From Candidatus Kerfeldbacteria bacterium (GTDB lineage: Bacteria; Patescibacteriota; Patescibacteriia; SBBC01; CAIJZX01), in the NCBI GenBank assembly GCA_016217865.1, contig JACRFO010000021.1, positions 1 through 15,348 on the forward strand: a stretch of 15,348 nucleotides of DNA, in the 5' to 3' direction. Below, piece by piece: positions 1 through 7,636 of the stretch. A model generated the notes under the pieces. The model worked only from the letters and a program-made list of their open reading frames with translations. It was not told the origin of the DNA and ran no database searches. Every line of letters begins with the position of its first letter. The first letter of the stretch is position 1. The translations under genes and the position numbers were made by a program.

Positions 1-642
1 AGTAATGTTATTCAGACCGATGCCAAGGGTCCGAGCGGCAGAGATAAAAACCCTACGTGGAAGCTCTTCGGCGGGTCGATGATACAGGCGAGCTAGCCCA
101 CGGCCGGAAATAAGACTTTCCAAATCCCCCCGCTGGCCGCACCCACATCGGGCGTGTGATGACCGATCGATGACCTGGTGACCGGGACGAAATCCGGTCG
201 GCGCGGGATCAAGATGGCGATCGATGATGCGTGTCCCACCAACGCCGGTGCCAATGCCGAGATAGGCGACAATCCGGAAACCGCGACCTGCACCATAGAC
301 CGCTTCACCTAAACCGGCCAGGTTCGCGTCATTCTCAATTCGAACACGCCGGACAGAAAACACCCTGCGCAGCACTGCGGTAATTGGCTGCTGATCCCAG
401 CCCCGCAGATTCGAAGCGCGAATGACTCCGCCGGTTTTTTGGTTGAGCGTTCCGGGAATACCACCCACCGCTGCCGCGACTGACCGACCAGCCAGGACGT
501 TGATCATCGCCCGGCGGTAGGCTGGCTCAACATCACGCCAGCGAGATGGCGTTGGCAGGGTAGTCACGCGGCCTAGACGTCCGTGATGTGCGAGCGCAAA
601 CCGTGTTTTCGTCGCCCCGATATCGAAGAGGAGTGTGTTCAT
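1..642 (-). CDS. ROK-family sugar kinase (glucokinase-like), 3' end outside window
   Basis: The reading frame is open from an ATG at 642 to the left edge (214 codons), so the C-terminus is missing; ROK proteins are usually about 300 residues. Visible features are the N-terminal phosphate-binding segment DIGATKT (residues 7-13), the catalytic-type motif ENDAN (103-107, Asp105 the expected general base), the glycine-rich GIGTGVGG (129-136) and the ROK zinc region starting GH at 154-155. The usual CxCGxxGC zinc motif reads CGCGQRGD here (166-173), so the last cysteine is Asp. There is no N-terminal helix-turn-helix, which favours a kinase over a NagC/XylR-type repressor. Substrate is not determinable; glucose or another hexose is likely from the family. 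The ATG overlaps the transketolase stop (ATGA), implying coupled translation and a role in sugar-phosphate metabolism. Confidence 0.88.
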   Translation of the reverse strand, partial: MNTLLFDIGATKTRFALAHHGRLGRVTTLPTPSRWRDVEPAYRRAMINVLAGRSVAAAVGGIPGTLNQKTGGVIRASNLRGWDQQPITAVLRRVFSVRRVRIENDANLAGLGEAVYGAGRGFRIVAYLGIGTGVGGTRIIDRHLDPAPTGFRPGHQVIDRSSHARCGCGQRGDLESLISGRGLARLYHRPAEELPRRVFISAARTLGIGLNNIT

Positions 643-2471
643 CGCTTGATGAGTTTCTTGATTGTTCGCACGATACTTTCGGCGTCAAGACCTTCGGCCG
701 ATAGCAGTTGCTCGGGAGTACCGCTCTGCGGCGTCTTCCGAACAGCCAGTGACGTCACACATCCGGCCGACCGCCCTAGGGCTGAACGGATTGCTTCGGC
801 TATCCCGCCCTCGGGATAATGATCCTCAACGACCACGAGGCGTTTTGTTTGGCTGGCGGCGAGTTTCAATGTTTTGAGGTCCAGCGGTTTGATGCTGTAG
901 AGGTCAATGACCCGGACGTTGATCCGTTTCTGGCCCAGTTGGTCAGCTGCTGCTAGTGCGGCATGCAAAGTGCTCCCAGCCGCGACAATGGTCGCGACAT
1001 CGTTGGGACTCCGTCGCCAGACGTGGTTGCCACCAATCGTAAATCGCTTCGTCACCGGGTATAAGACCGGCAGCTCCGCTCGCGTCGCACGTACGTAGAC
1101 CAGTCCATCCCCTTTCAACGCTTTCTCGGTCAATGCTTCTGCCGCGACGGCATCAGCTGGATACAAGATAGTCGAACGTTCAAGCGTGCGGAACATGGCG
1201 ATGTCTTGCAAGCCCATTTGCGATGGACCGTCTTGGCCGATATGAACTCCCGGGTGCGTGCCAATGTAGACTTGGTGCGTTCGCGCGTACTGGTTCATTC
1301 GTAGTTGATCGTAGGCCCGTGTCATGAAGGCGGCAAACGTTGCAAACACTGGGAGCCAGCCGCGAGCCGCCATCCCAGCACACATGCTGACCAGGTTCTG
1401 CTCGGCGATGTACCCTTCAACGAATCGTTTCTTATATTTTTTTTCAAAGAGTTCCGTTGACGTCGAATTTTTCACTTCGCCATCGAGGACGATCATGTGC
1501 GGAAAAACGCGACCTAACCGAACGAGTGCCCGACCAACAGCTACTCGTGGAGCAACTGACTCACCTAGCTTGTACTTCATGACGGTAGGTGCGCGGCGAA
1601 CGGCGAGTCTTGTCTGACGACGGACTGGTGACGCAACCCGGCCATGTAGCCGCTCGTTGATCGGACCCAGTTCCTTTAGCGCAGTCGCGGCCTGACTCCG
1701 GTCCAAAACCCGACCGTGCCAATCAAGCTTACCCTCTATCATGCTAACGCCCTTGCCCTTGATCGTCTTGGCGATGATCATGACCGGGGCGTGGCGGATT
1801 CGCTGGGCTTGGCGGTAGGCCGTTGTGACTTGTTGGAGATCATGGCCATCGATCACGAGTGTTGTCCAACCGAAAGATGTGACTCGACGAGCGATCGCCC
1901 GGGTATCACGGCCGAGCATCGTCACCCCGCTCTGCCCTAATCCGTTACAATCAAGTATCGCAACAAGGTTGTCGAGGTGATAGTGCCCAGCGAGCTGGAT
2001 CGCTTCCCAAACCGACCCTTCAGCCATTTCACTGTCGCCTAGCAGCACGTACGTGCGATACGTCAGTCGCCCTATTTTTGCCACCAGAGCTTCGCCGACC
2101 CCAATCCCTAAACCTTGACCGAGGGAACCTGTCGGGGCTTCGGTATAGCGAAATCCAGGCATTGGATGGCCTTCTAGAGGGCTGCCAAAACGCCGTAATT
2201 GCCCTAATTTTGCCCTTGGGAGAGCCCCAGCTGCGGCGTAGGCGGAATACAGCAGGGGCGCGGCATGACCCTTCGAAAAAACCAGTCTATCGTTATTCGG
2301 GTAGCGGGGGTGTTTCAGGTCAGCCCGGAAAACGCCGCCGAACAGTAGCCCTGTCACCAGCTCGACTGCCGACAGTGATGAGGTTAGGTGACCCGAACCA
2401 GCCGCGGTAGTGGAACGGATAATGTCGACCCGCACTCTTCGAGCAATAGCAGTGAGATCTGTCATCAGCAT
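639..2471 (-). CDS. tkt: Transketolase, single-chain, animal-type short form
   Basis: This 610-residue protein carries both transketolase halves in one chain: the N-terminal TPP-pyrophosphate/Mg domain (GDSEMAEGSVWEA, with LDNLVAILDCNGLGQS), the central pyrimidine-binding domain (EGYIAEQNLVSM, containing the Glu that activates TPP; then DGPSQMGLQDIAMFR) and the C-terminal domain (VEDHYPEGGIAEA). The enzyme moves two-carbon ketol units between sugar phosphates in the non-oxidative pentose phosphate pathway, in the cytoplasm. Length and motif wording resemble the ~620-residue metazoan-type enzyme more than the ~660-residue E. coli type. The GDG motif is GDS, with the Asp kept. The ATG at 2471 lies 3 nt after the DUF1653 stop; an in-frame ATG two codons later is an equal alternative. 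No SD is visible. The TGA stop overlaps the ROK kinase ATG. Confidence 0.95.
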   Translation of the reverse strand: MLMTDLTAIARRVRVDIIRSTTAAGSGHLTSSLSAVELVTGLLFGGVFRADLKHPRYPNNDRLVFSKGHAAPLLYSAYAAAGALPRAKLGQLRRFGSPLEGHPMPGFRYTEAPTGSLGQGLGIGVGEALVAKIGRLTYRTYVLLGDSEMAEGSVWEAIQLAGHYHLDNLVAILDCNGLGQSGVTMLGRDTRAIARRVTSFGWTTLVIDGHDLQQVTTAYRQAQRIRHAPVMIIAKTIKGKGVSMIEGKLDWHGRVLDRSQAATALKELGPINERLHGRVASPVRRQTRLAVRRAPTVMKYKLGESVAPRVAVGRALVRLGRVFPHMIVLDGEVKNSTSTELFEKKYKKRFVEGYIAEQNLVSMCAGMAARGWLPVFATFAAFMTRAYDQLRMNQYARTHQVYIGTHPGVHIGQDGPSQMGLQDIAMFRTLERSTILYPADAVAAEALTEKALKGDGLVYVRATRAELPVLYPVTKRFTIGGNHVWRRSPNDVATIVAAGSTLHAALAAADQLGQKRINVRVIDLYSIKPLDLKTLKLAASQTKRLVVVEDHYPEGGIAEAIRSALGRSAGCVTSLAVRKTPQSGTPEQLLSAEGLDAESIVRTIKKLIKR

Positions 2472-2474
2472 GCG

Positions 2475-2723
2475 TTAGGTATGGAGAAAAAGAAATCGTG
2501 GCCGGGCGACACCATCGACAGTCACCGTGCCCGTGAACATCTCCACGGGCCGCACCCAAATACTGTGGTCGCCATATAGTGCCTGATAGACTACCAGTTC
2601 AGCCAGCGTCTCGCTGTGATGCGCTACCCCAATCACCCGGTAGTGGTTACCTTTATAGTGCTCGTACTCACCGGGTTGGAGCTGCTGGGCTGCACTGCTC
2701 CAGGCTGGGACAGGTTCATTCAT
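2475..2723 (-). CDS. DUF1653 family protein
   Basis: An 82-residue protein with the DUF1653 pattern: PGEYEHYKGNHYRVIGVAHH near residues 17-36, then SETLAELVVYQALYG, WVRP and a C-terminal VDGVARPRF. The family is small, soluble and of unknown biochemical role; similar proteins occur alone or fused to other domains. It is probably the first gene of a transcript DUF1653-tkt-ROK, since a promoter lies directly in front of its ATG and the next gene starts 3 nt after its stop. It has no SD; the predicted transcription start is the A of the ATG. Confidence 0.9.
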   Translation of the reverse strand: MNEPVPAWSSAAQQLQPGEYEHYKGNHYRVIGVAHHSETLAELVVYQALYGDHSIWVRPVEMFTGTVTVDGVARPRFLFLHT

Positions 2724-2729
2724 GTGGCC

Positions 2730-2738
2730 ATTGTATCA
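2730..2738 (-). promoter_or_regulatory. Extended -10 promoter, predicted leaderless start of the DUF1653 gene
   Basis: On the minus strand the sequence TGATACAAT (TG-n-TACAAT, five of six matches to TATAAT) is followed by exactly six bases and then the ATG at 2723. With the usual -12 to -7 placement, +1 is the A of the ATG. No -35 match is present at 16-18 bases, as often seen for extended -10 promoters. Confidence 0.55.
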
Positions 2739-2755
2739 CTCCCCCGCCGGCTCGG

Positions 2756-3790
2756 CTACTTGATCAGCATCCCATCGCCGAATGAGAGAAACCGAAACTG
2801 GCGGCGACGTGCCTGGGCGTAGAGTTTGAGTACTTGCTTCCGCCCAACCATCGCAGCCACGAGCATGAGTAAACTGGATCGTGGCACATGAAAATTCGTA
2901 ATCAGCCCGTCAACCATGGTCCAACGGTACCCCGGCCGGATGAAGATATCAGTGATCCCGTGGCCCGGTACGATTTTTCCGCGGCGCACGGCTGATTCCA
3001 GTGTTCGCGCCGCGGTTGTACCGACAGCAATGATCGGCCGGCCGGCTCGACGGTACTGGTTTAAACGCGCAGCCGTCGCACGCGTGATGGCGTAGTGCTC
3101 CTGATGCAGCGTACCAGACCGCAGTCGTTCGCGGGTGAGTGGGGCGAAGGTGCCAAGACCAACATGGAGAGTAACGGTAGTAGTAGCAACTCCATGCCGA
3201 CGAAGCGACTGCACCAAACGGCGCGTGAAGTGGAGCGACGCGGTCGGTGCCGCCACCGATCCAGCCGTTCGGGCAAACACCGTTTGGTAGGCCTGCTGAC
3301 GTTCAGCCTCACTCAAAGGCGACCGGTGCAAGTATGGCGGGAGTGGCATCCGACCGTGCCGGGTCAGCAGCGCCAGGACGTTGAGTCGGCGTAGTGGCCG
3401 AAGCGTGAACGTTGAGCCTCGCTGCCCAATAACGCGAAAGTGGTGAGATTGAATCGAAAGAACCTGACCGGCCGCAATCGCTCGATCAGCCAATACGGTC
3501 AGGCGGTGTGCTGTCCAGGCTGTAACGAGCAGCACTAATCGCCCGCCAGTTGATTTACGGGCCACCACCCGTGCCGGTACAACCTTTGTATCGTTGAATA
3601 CTAATACGGCTTGCGGTGGCAAGTACTTCGCTAACTGTCGAAACGTGTCGACAACAACAGTCTGACGGCGTCGGTCATAAACGAGCAACCGCGCACCGTC
3701 GCGCGGTCGTGCCGGACGGAGTGCGATCCGGGCTGGGTCAAGGACGTAGTCGTAGGCCGCGCCGGGCAGCTGTCGGCGTGGTACCGGCAT
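2756..3790 (-). CDS. queA: S-adenosylmethionine:tRNA ribosyltransferase-isomerase (QueA)
   Basis: 344 residues, normal length for QueA. The start (YDYVLDPARIALRPARPRDGARLL, residues 13-36), VFNDTKVVPARV, the histidine-containing SLHFT, HVGLGTF, TTAARTLE, TNFHVPRSSLLML and the C-terminal FGDGML are all family landmarks. The enzyme transfers and rearranges the ribosyl group of SAM onto preQ1-modified tRNA, making epoxyqueuosine at position 34 of GUN-anticodon tRNAs; tRNA-Tyr(GTA) in this window would be a substrate. No other queuosine gene is present here. The ATG at 3790 lies 3 nt after the mscL stop, so it probably depends on read-through from mscL. No SD. Confidence 0.96.
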   Translation of the reverse strand: MPVPRRQLPGAAYDYVLDPARIALRPARPRDGARLLVYDRRRQTVVVDTFRQLAKYLPPQAVLVFNDTKVVPARVVARKSTGGRLVLLVTAWTAHRLTVLADRAIAAGQVLSIQSHHFRVIGQRGSTFTLRPLRRLNVLALLTRHGRMPLPPYLHRSPLSEAERQQAYQTVFARTAGSVAAPTASLHFTRRLVQSLRRHGVATTTVTLHVGLGTFAPLTRERLRSGTLHQEHYAITRATAARLNQYRRAGRPIIAVGTTAARTLESAVRRGKIVPGHGITDIFIRPGYRWTMVDGLITNFHVPRSSLLMLVAAMVGRKQVLKLYAQARRRQFRFLSFGDGMLIK

Positions 3791-3793
3791 TAG

Positions 3794-4192
3794 TTATGCA
3801 GCGAGTTCAGACGTACAGTACGGGCAACGCGTCGCTTTCAATGAGACGGTCATCGTGCACCGTGGGCATGATCGAGTCGTCTGTTCGACCGGTTTCTGTT
3901 GGCGGTTGATCAGTCGGACCATCATGAAGACCACCGCGCCGATGATGAGGAAATCTATGACCGATTGGATGAAACGACCGTACGCCAGGAACACTGGTGC
4001 AGCGTCGGTGCCGGCAATTCTGACTTGTAAACCCGAAAAACTCACGCCGCCATTGATGACGCTGACAAAGGGCATAATCACGTCCGCGACGAGCGAACTC
4101 ACAATTTTGCCGAACGCGCCGCCGATGATGACCCCGACGGCGAGATCCATGACGTTACCTCGGATAATGAATTTCTTGAAGTCGTTGAACAT
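3794..4192 (-). CDS. mscL: Large-conductance mechanosensitive channel MscL with C-terminal zinc ribbon
   Basis: The first ~95 residues are a standard MscL: amphipathic N-terminus FNDFKKFIIRGNVMDLAVGVIIGGAFGKI with TM1, a periplasmic loop, and TM2 near 75-95 (FIQSVIDFLIIGAVVFMMVRL). The channel opens under membrane tension to release solutes during osmotic downshock. Instead of the usual C-terminal helical bundle, residues 109-126 form two CPxC knuckles (CPRC and CPYC), a predicted cytoplasmic zinc ribbon. Total 132 residues. The zinc ribbon is seen directly; its function is not known to me. The upstream spacer (4193-4251) has a weak TACACT-like -10 (4217-4222) but no convincing promoter. Confidence 0.94.
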   Translation of the reverse strand: MFNDFKKFIIRGNVMDLAVGVIIGGAFGKIVSSLVADVIMPFVSVINGGVSFSGLQVRIAGTDAAPVFLAYGRFIQSVIDFLIIGAVVFMMVRLINRQQKPVEQTTRSCPRCTMTVSLKATRCPYCTSELAA

Positions 4193-4251
4193 ACGATCAG
4201 GTTAGTGAACTCCCCTAGTGTACAGCATTCTCACCCGCATGAACAGCACGA

Positions 4252-5178
4252 CTACGTGGTGGGCGATGGTTGGCGTCTTTCGATTAGTGACTTCCAAAGG
4301 AAAAAGCTGATAACGATGAACGTTGCCACCGGCGATAACCACGTTGAGGTATGGATACCAAGCGCATCAGCAACCATGATCACTCCCAAACAGAAGATCG
4401 AGTACATCGCCCCGTTCTTGATATACTTGAGTTCCTTGATACGGGAAATGTTGCGAACCGTCAGTTGTCGCACAACAAACGCGCCCAAACCGTTACCGAG
4501 GAGGATGATCGGGACCGCGAGCGTGAAAGCAAATGCGCCGAGGACGCCATCGACCGAGAAGGTCGCGTCAATTACTTCGAGGTATAGGAGTTTGGCCACA
4601 TCGTTCATCCCGCTCGAGGACATACCCGCCTCTTGCTCTTCGGCGTAGGACTTGAAACCGTGGGTGATGAAGAATGCCGTTGAACCCACCAGCGTTCCGA
4701 TAACCAGCGTGACGTCTCGATGCATCGTCACGAGAGCCAAACCCAAGACGATGAATGAAGCGATGCTGTAGAACCAGGCGCCCAGGCGATGGACCAGACG
4801 TTCACCGGGAAGTCCATAGTGCTTCTCTTCCATGAAGAGCCAGTGTACGAATAATAGCAGGAGGAATGTTCCGCCACTGATGAGCAACACCGGGGCCGCG
4901 CGCTCAAGCGCGCTGATGACCTGCGGATCGCGGCTGAAGGTCGCGATGAAGGCTTGCCAAGGCCCCAGCCCGGATGACGTTAACCAAACGATGAGCCACG
5001 GCAACGCCCCGCGAACGAGGACGACGGCGATGAAGAAGCCCCACGTCAGGAACCAGCGCCGCGCGCGAGCTGCCATCGTTCCCAACACTTCCGCATTGAT
5101 GATGGCGTTATCAAGGCTACTGACTGTTTCAAAAAGCGCGAGACCGGCAATCGTGACAAGAAGTTCAGCGTAGGGCAT
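4252..5178 (-). CDS. DUF475 / TerC-like integral membrane protein
   Basis: 308 residues, largely hydrophobic with about eight predicted membrane segments. Two related acidic motifs in membrane context, SSLDNAIIN (20-28) and EVIDATFSVDGV (201-212), are the paired signature of the TerC/DUF475 superfamily, which is thought to arise from duplicated inverted halves and is linked to metal (manganese, calcium) transport or tellurite resistance in some members. Substrate here is unknown. The gene starts 21 nt after the methyltransferase stop; a TATTAT hexamer in that gap could be a -10, but no -35 is visible. No SD. Confidence 0.85.
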   Translation of the reverse strand: MPYAELLVTIAGLALFETVSSLDNAIINAEVLGTMAARARRWFLTWGFFIAVVLVRGALPWLIVWLTSSGLGPWQAFIATFSRDPQVISALERAAPVLLISGGTFLLLLFVHWLFMEEKHYGLPGERLVHRLGAWFYSIASFIVLGLALVTMHRDVTLVIGTLVGSTAFFITHGFKSYAEEQEAGMSSSGMNDVAKLLYLEVIDATFSVDGVLGAFAFTLAVPIILLGNGLGAFVVRQLTVRNISRIKELKYIKNGAMYSIFCLGVIMVADALGIHTSTWLSPVATFIVISFFLWKSLIERRQPSPTT

Positions 5179-5199
5179 ACGGCTGCAGAGTTGATAATA

Positions 5200-5739
5200 C
5201 TAGTTCGGCGAACGAACGATGAGGTCCGTTGTATAAAATGTTCGCAACTGTCCACTCATGTCAGGACCTCGATGTTCATAGTGTCGCGACAGGATTTCTG
5301 TCCACGTGACGAACGGTGCGGTGAGTTCGTCGAGTGTATACAGCGATCGCATCGGCCGGTCAAACGGTGGTACAGGATTCTGGTAGAATGTTGAAATCGC
5401 TACTGTTCCTCCCGGGACCAAGTGGTTAGCGAACCACGGGAAGAGCGTTTCCTGTACCCAAGCTTTGTCGAGAAATTGTATCACGTTACGGGCAAATACG
5501 CAGTCGTACCGATTGGCATTCGGCGCCGCACAAAATACTTCGGCCGTGACCGGCTGCGCTGTGACGTGTTCTCCAAGATCAGCTGGCAGACGCGGATCGA
5601 CGGCCGTGACGTGCGCACCGTGTTCAACAAACATCAGTGCAAACGAGCCTTGACCAGCACCAAGATCCAGGACGTGGTCGCCCGGTTGAATACGGGACAG
5701 TACGGTCTTCGAAAAATCATGCGGGTCCAGAGGCATCAC
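5200..5739 (-). CDS. Class I SAM-dependent methyltransferase
   Basis: 179 residues with a Rossmann-type methyltransferase fold: motif I VLDLGAGQGSFA (23-34), the acidic end of strand 2 AVDPR (46-50), YDCVFARNVIQFLD (motif IV/post-IV region) and PGGTVAISTFY. The C-terminal portion resembles TehB-like small-molecule methyltransferases, but the substrate cannot be deduced. The first start codon is GTG at 5739, directly followed by an in-frame ATG at 5736; either could be used. No SD. It lies 29 nt after the DUF2268 stop and 21 nt before the DUF475 gene, so co-transcription is likely. Confidence 0.85.
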   Translation of the reverse strand: MMPLDPHDFSKTVLSRIQPGDHVLDLGAGQGSFALMFVEHGAHVTAVDPRLPADLGEHVTAQPVTAEVFCAAPNANRYDCVFARNVIQFLDKAWVQETLFPWFANHLVPGGTVAISTFYQNPVPPFDRPMRSLYTLDELTAPFVTWTEILSRHYEHRGPDMSGQLRTFYTTDLIVRSPN

Positions 5740-5768
5740 TGTAGAACGATACGATACCAGAAAACCAG

Positions 5769-6422
5769 TTAGATGTTCGCTTCTTTCAGTATGGTCGACG
5801 CAGGAGTGTGGACCAGCTGGCTTGGCAACCGCTTGTGGTTAGCCAGGTAGCGGCCAACGAGATAAAACCCAAGGGCATAGCCGCCCCATCGCGGTAGTCG
5901 GGCTTGGCGGTCACCGAAGAACCAGGCTCGGTGGTCATAGGCAATACTCGTGAAAGCTGGTTTCGCACGTCGGAGCAGTTGTTGTAAGCGAGCGCCAGTA
6001 AGCGCAACATCCCAGGGATTCGGTTGACCACCGAACAACTGTAACTCAAACTGCCCGGCCAGCCCTTCCGTTACCACGGCCTCCCCGAGCGTTATACCAT
6101 AGCCCGGTCGTAACCAGCGAACAGCGTGATGCAGTTCGTGGGCAATCGTCCGAGGCAGTTGGCTCCGGACCGATTGTGCGAATTGCTGATGATCTGGATC
6201 AAGCGAGATAAACACGGTATGTGCGTTCGGCGTATAACCGCCGATGCCATATTCTGGAATCGTCGCTTGCGGGTTCACGGAATAGACGATGTCAACTTCA
6301 TGGCGGCTCGGGAGCGCCGCTGTTACAACCCGAATAGTTTTCTTCGTCAACGACAAGATACGTGATTTTCCGCTGGCGAGCTTCGGACTTCCAGCCGTTA
6401 GGAAATGTGGGGTGACGTTCAT
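5769..6422 (-). CDS. DUF2268 family putative zinc metalloprotease
   Basis: The protein contains HELHH (residues 95-99 from this start) followed 20 residues on by VVTEGLAGQF, giving HExxH plus a downstream Glu, the gluzincin-like zinc arrangement of DUF2268 proteins. An upstream GGYTPNAHTVFISLDP segment and a C-terminal GGYALGFYLVGRYL also fit that family. No signal peptide or membrane segment is obvious, so it is probably cytoplasmic; substrate unknown. I chose ATG at 6422 (217 residues); the frame also extends to a TTG at 6452 (227 residues), preceded by no better site. The gene follows the HIT gene by 56 nt. Confidence 0.82.
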   Translation of the reverse strand: MNVTPHFLTAGSPKLASGKSRILSLTKKTIRVVTAALPSRHEVDIVYSVNPQATIPEYGIGGYTPNAHTVFISLDPDHQQFAQSVRSQLPRTIAHELHHAVRWLRPGYGITLGEAVVTEGLAGQFELQLFGGQPNPWDVALTGARLQQLLRRAKPAFTSIAYDHRAWFFGDRQARLPRWGGYALGFYLVGRYLANHKRLPSQLVHTPASTILKEANI

Positions 6423-6478
6423 GGTATAGCGATCCAGCTGTTTCCTTAGCAAAAACTTATCGCCGCAATATCATCACT

Positions 6479-6931
6479 CTATTCCCGTATCTGCTTCGCT
6501 AGCGCGGCCAAGGCAGCATCATCCCCTCGTTGGTAATCATGCGAGGAAATGTAACCCTCGTACTGATCGAAGTACTTGTCGACTTTCGACGTTCGCGGGT
6601 GCCAGTCCGGTTGCTTCGTCCCATGCATCGGGAAGAGTTTTGCATGCAGGTGATCAACGCCAAAACCCTCGAAGATCATTCCCGTCCGACCGACATCCGC
6701 GAGTTTCTCATCCAGGAGTTTCGCCACTTGCCGAGTGGCCGTGATCAGATCTTGCATGACATCCTCCGGCGCAGCAAACACATAACTCGGATAGTGGGCT
6801 TTTGGAATAACAACTGAGAAACCTTCCGTGTTGGGAAAGATAGACAAAAAAGCCAAATGCTTCTCATCCTCCCAGATGGTGTGGGCTGGCGCGGCGCCAG
6901 ATGCGATATTACAGAAGATACAGTCCCTCAT
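6479..6931 (-). CDS. HIT family nucleotide-binding protein with HxHxK active-site variant
   Basis: 150 residues starting with CIFCNI, the common HIT-family opening, then FPNTEGFSVVIPKAHYPSY and the active-site stretch VDHLHAKLFPMHG. HIT hydrolases act on nucleoside phosphoramidates or dinucleoside polyphosphates through the middle His of HxHxH; here the motif is H94-L-H96-A-K98, so the first His and nucleophile are kept but the third is Lys, with another His at 103. Activity and substrate are therefore uncertain. A strong extended -10 sits six bases before the ATG, so it is probably the first, leaderless gene of a transcript continuing into DUF2268. Confidence 0.92.
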   Translation of the reverse strand: MRDCIFCNIASGAAPAHTIWEDEKHLAFLSIFPNTEGFSVVIPKAHYPSYVFAAPEDVMQDLITATRQVAKLLDEKLADVGRTGMIFEGFGVDHLHAKLFPMHGTKQPDWHPRTSKVDKYFDQYEGYISSHDYQRGDDAALAALAKQIRE

Positions 6932-6937
6932 GGGTTG

Positions 6938-6946
6938 AGTATACCA
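6938..6946 (-). promoter_or_regulatory. Extended -10 promoter, predicted leaderless start of the HIT gene
   Basis: The minus strand reads TGGTATACT (TG-n-TATACT) and then exactly six bases before the ATG at 6931, so +1 falls on the A of the start codon. No -35 hexamer is recognisable 16-18 bases upstream. The motif matches the -10 of rpsB in this window base for base, including the TGG extension. Confidence 0.65.
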
Positions 6947-6971
6947 CAGCTGTCAGCAAGGTTGTGCGTGA

Positions 6972-7547
6972 CTAAAACGTCGGCCGGGCGTGCTTTGCCG
7001 CATTTCGAACAACGATGACAATCCGTCGCTGACGCGTTTCAGGTTTTTTCGCACTCGTCACCCAGTGGATCGCCAGCAGTCGGAACGAGGGCGGGTAGCC
7101 GAGAAAGTGCTGACGGGCCACCGGCCGAGCGCCTAACGCGCGTTGCAGATCCGCCGGCACAACAATCCGTCTGGTTTTGTTCAGCGCGGTTTTTACGGTT
7201 GGTACAACTTTCATTTCACGTTTGGCTGCTTTGAACACGGCCAGACCGGCCGGTGTCATACGTTGCTCCTTGATCAGCCGGCGGACACGCTGAATGTTCG
7301 ATGGTGCCCAGACGCTCCCCGGCCGGCGCGGCGTAAACCGTAACCGGTGCTTCGTCTCGTCAATCCGCCGCAGTTGGCCGTCAATCCATCCGAAACACAG
7401 CGCTTCTTCAATCGCTTCGTCATACGTGAGCCATTTTTTCCCAGTGTGTTTTTTGTACAGCACCACCCACGTTTCGTGCTGGTTGTGGTGATGCTGGCGT
7501 AACCATGCACGCCAGGCTAAACGTGATGGAAATGAGAGACTGCTCAT
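6972..7547 (-). CDS. YdeI/OmpD-associated family protein
   Basis: 191 residues from ATG 7547. Family landmarks are ETWVVLYKKHTGKKWLTYDE, EALCFGWIDG, RFTPRRPGSVWAPSNIQRV, and RMTPAGLAVFKAAK in the N-terminal half, with the C-terminal YdeI-like half containing HFLGYPPSFRLLAIHWVTSAKKPETRQRR. Members are soluble bacterial proteins of poorly defined role, some named bacteriocin-protection proteins. The frame extends upstream to a TTG at 7610, but that codon lies inside a promoter-like TGCTATGAT, so the ATG is preferred. No SD precedes it. Confidence 0.88.
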   Translation of the reverse strand: MSSLSFPSRLAWRAWLRQHHHNQHETWVVLYKKHTGKKWLTYDEAIEEALCFGWIDGQLRRIDETKHRLRFTPRRPGSVWAPSNIQRVRRLIKEQRMTPAGLAVFKAAKREMKVVPTVKTALNKTRRIVVPADLQRALGARPVARQHFLGYPPSFRLLAIHWVTSAKKPETRQRRIVIVVRNAAKHARPTF

Positions 7548-7598
7548 TGTCGTATTCAGTACATGCTTTGGGCACGGCGGTGTCCGAACAGCGCTTCT

Positions 7599-7607
7599 AT
7601 CATAGCA
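7599..7607 (-). promoter_or_regulatory. Candidate extended -10 promoter for the YdeI-like gene
   Basis: TGCTATGAT on the minus strand (TG-n-TATGAT, five of six matches to TATAAT) in the 89-nt gap after the BaiN-like gene. Predicted start near 7592, giving a leader of about 45 nt. There is no clear -35. Confidence 0.45.
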
Positions 7608-7636
7608 CAAACTTCGGTGGCGGGTTTGCTGGTTCT

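Noticed and set aside
7548..7610. TTG start for the YdeI-like gene at 7610
   Set aside because: The codon overlaps a promoter-like TGCTATGAT and the added residues do not resemble the family.
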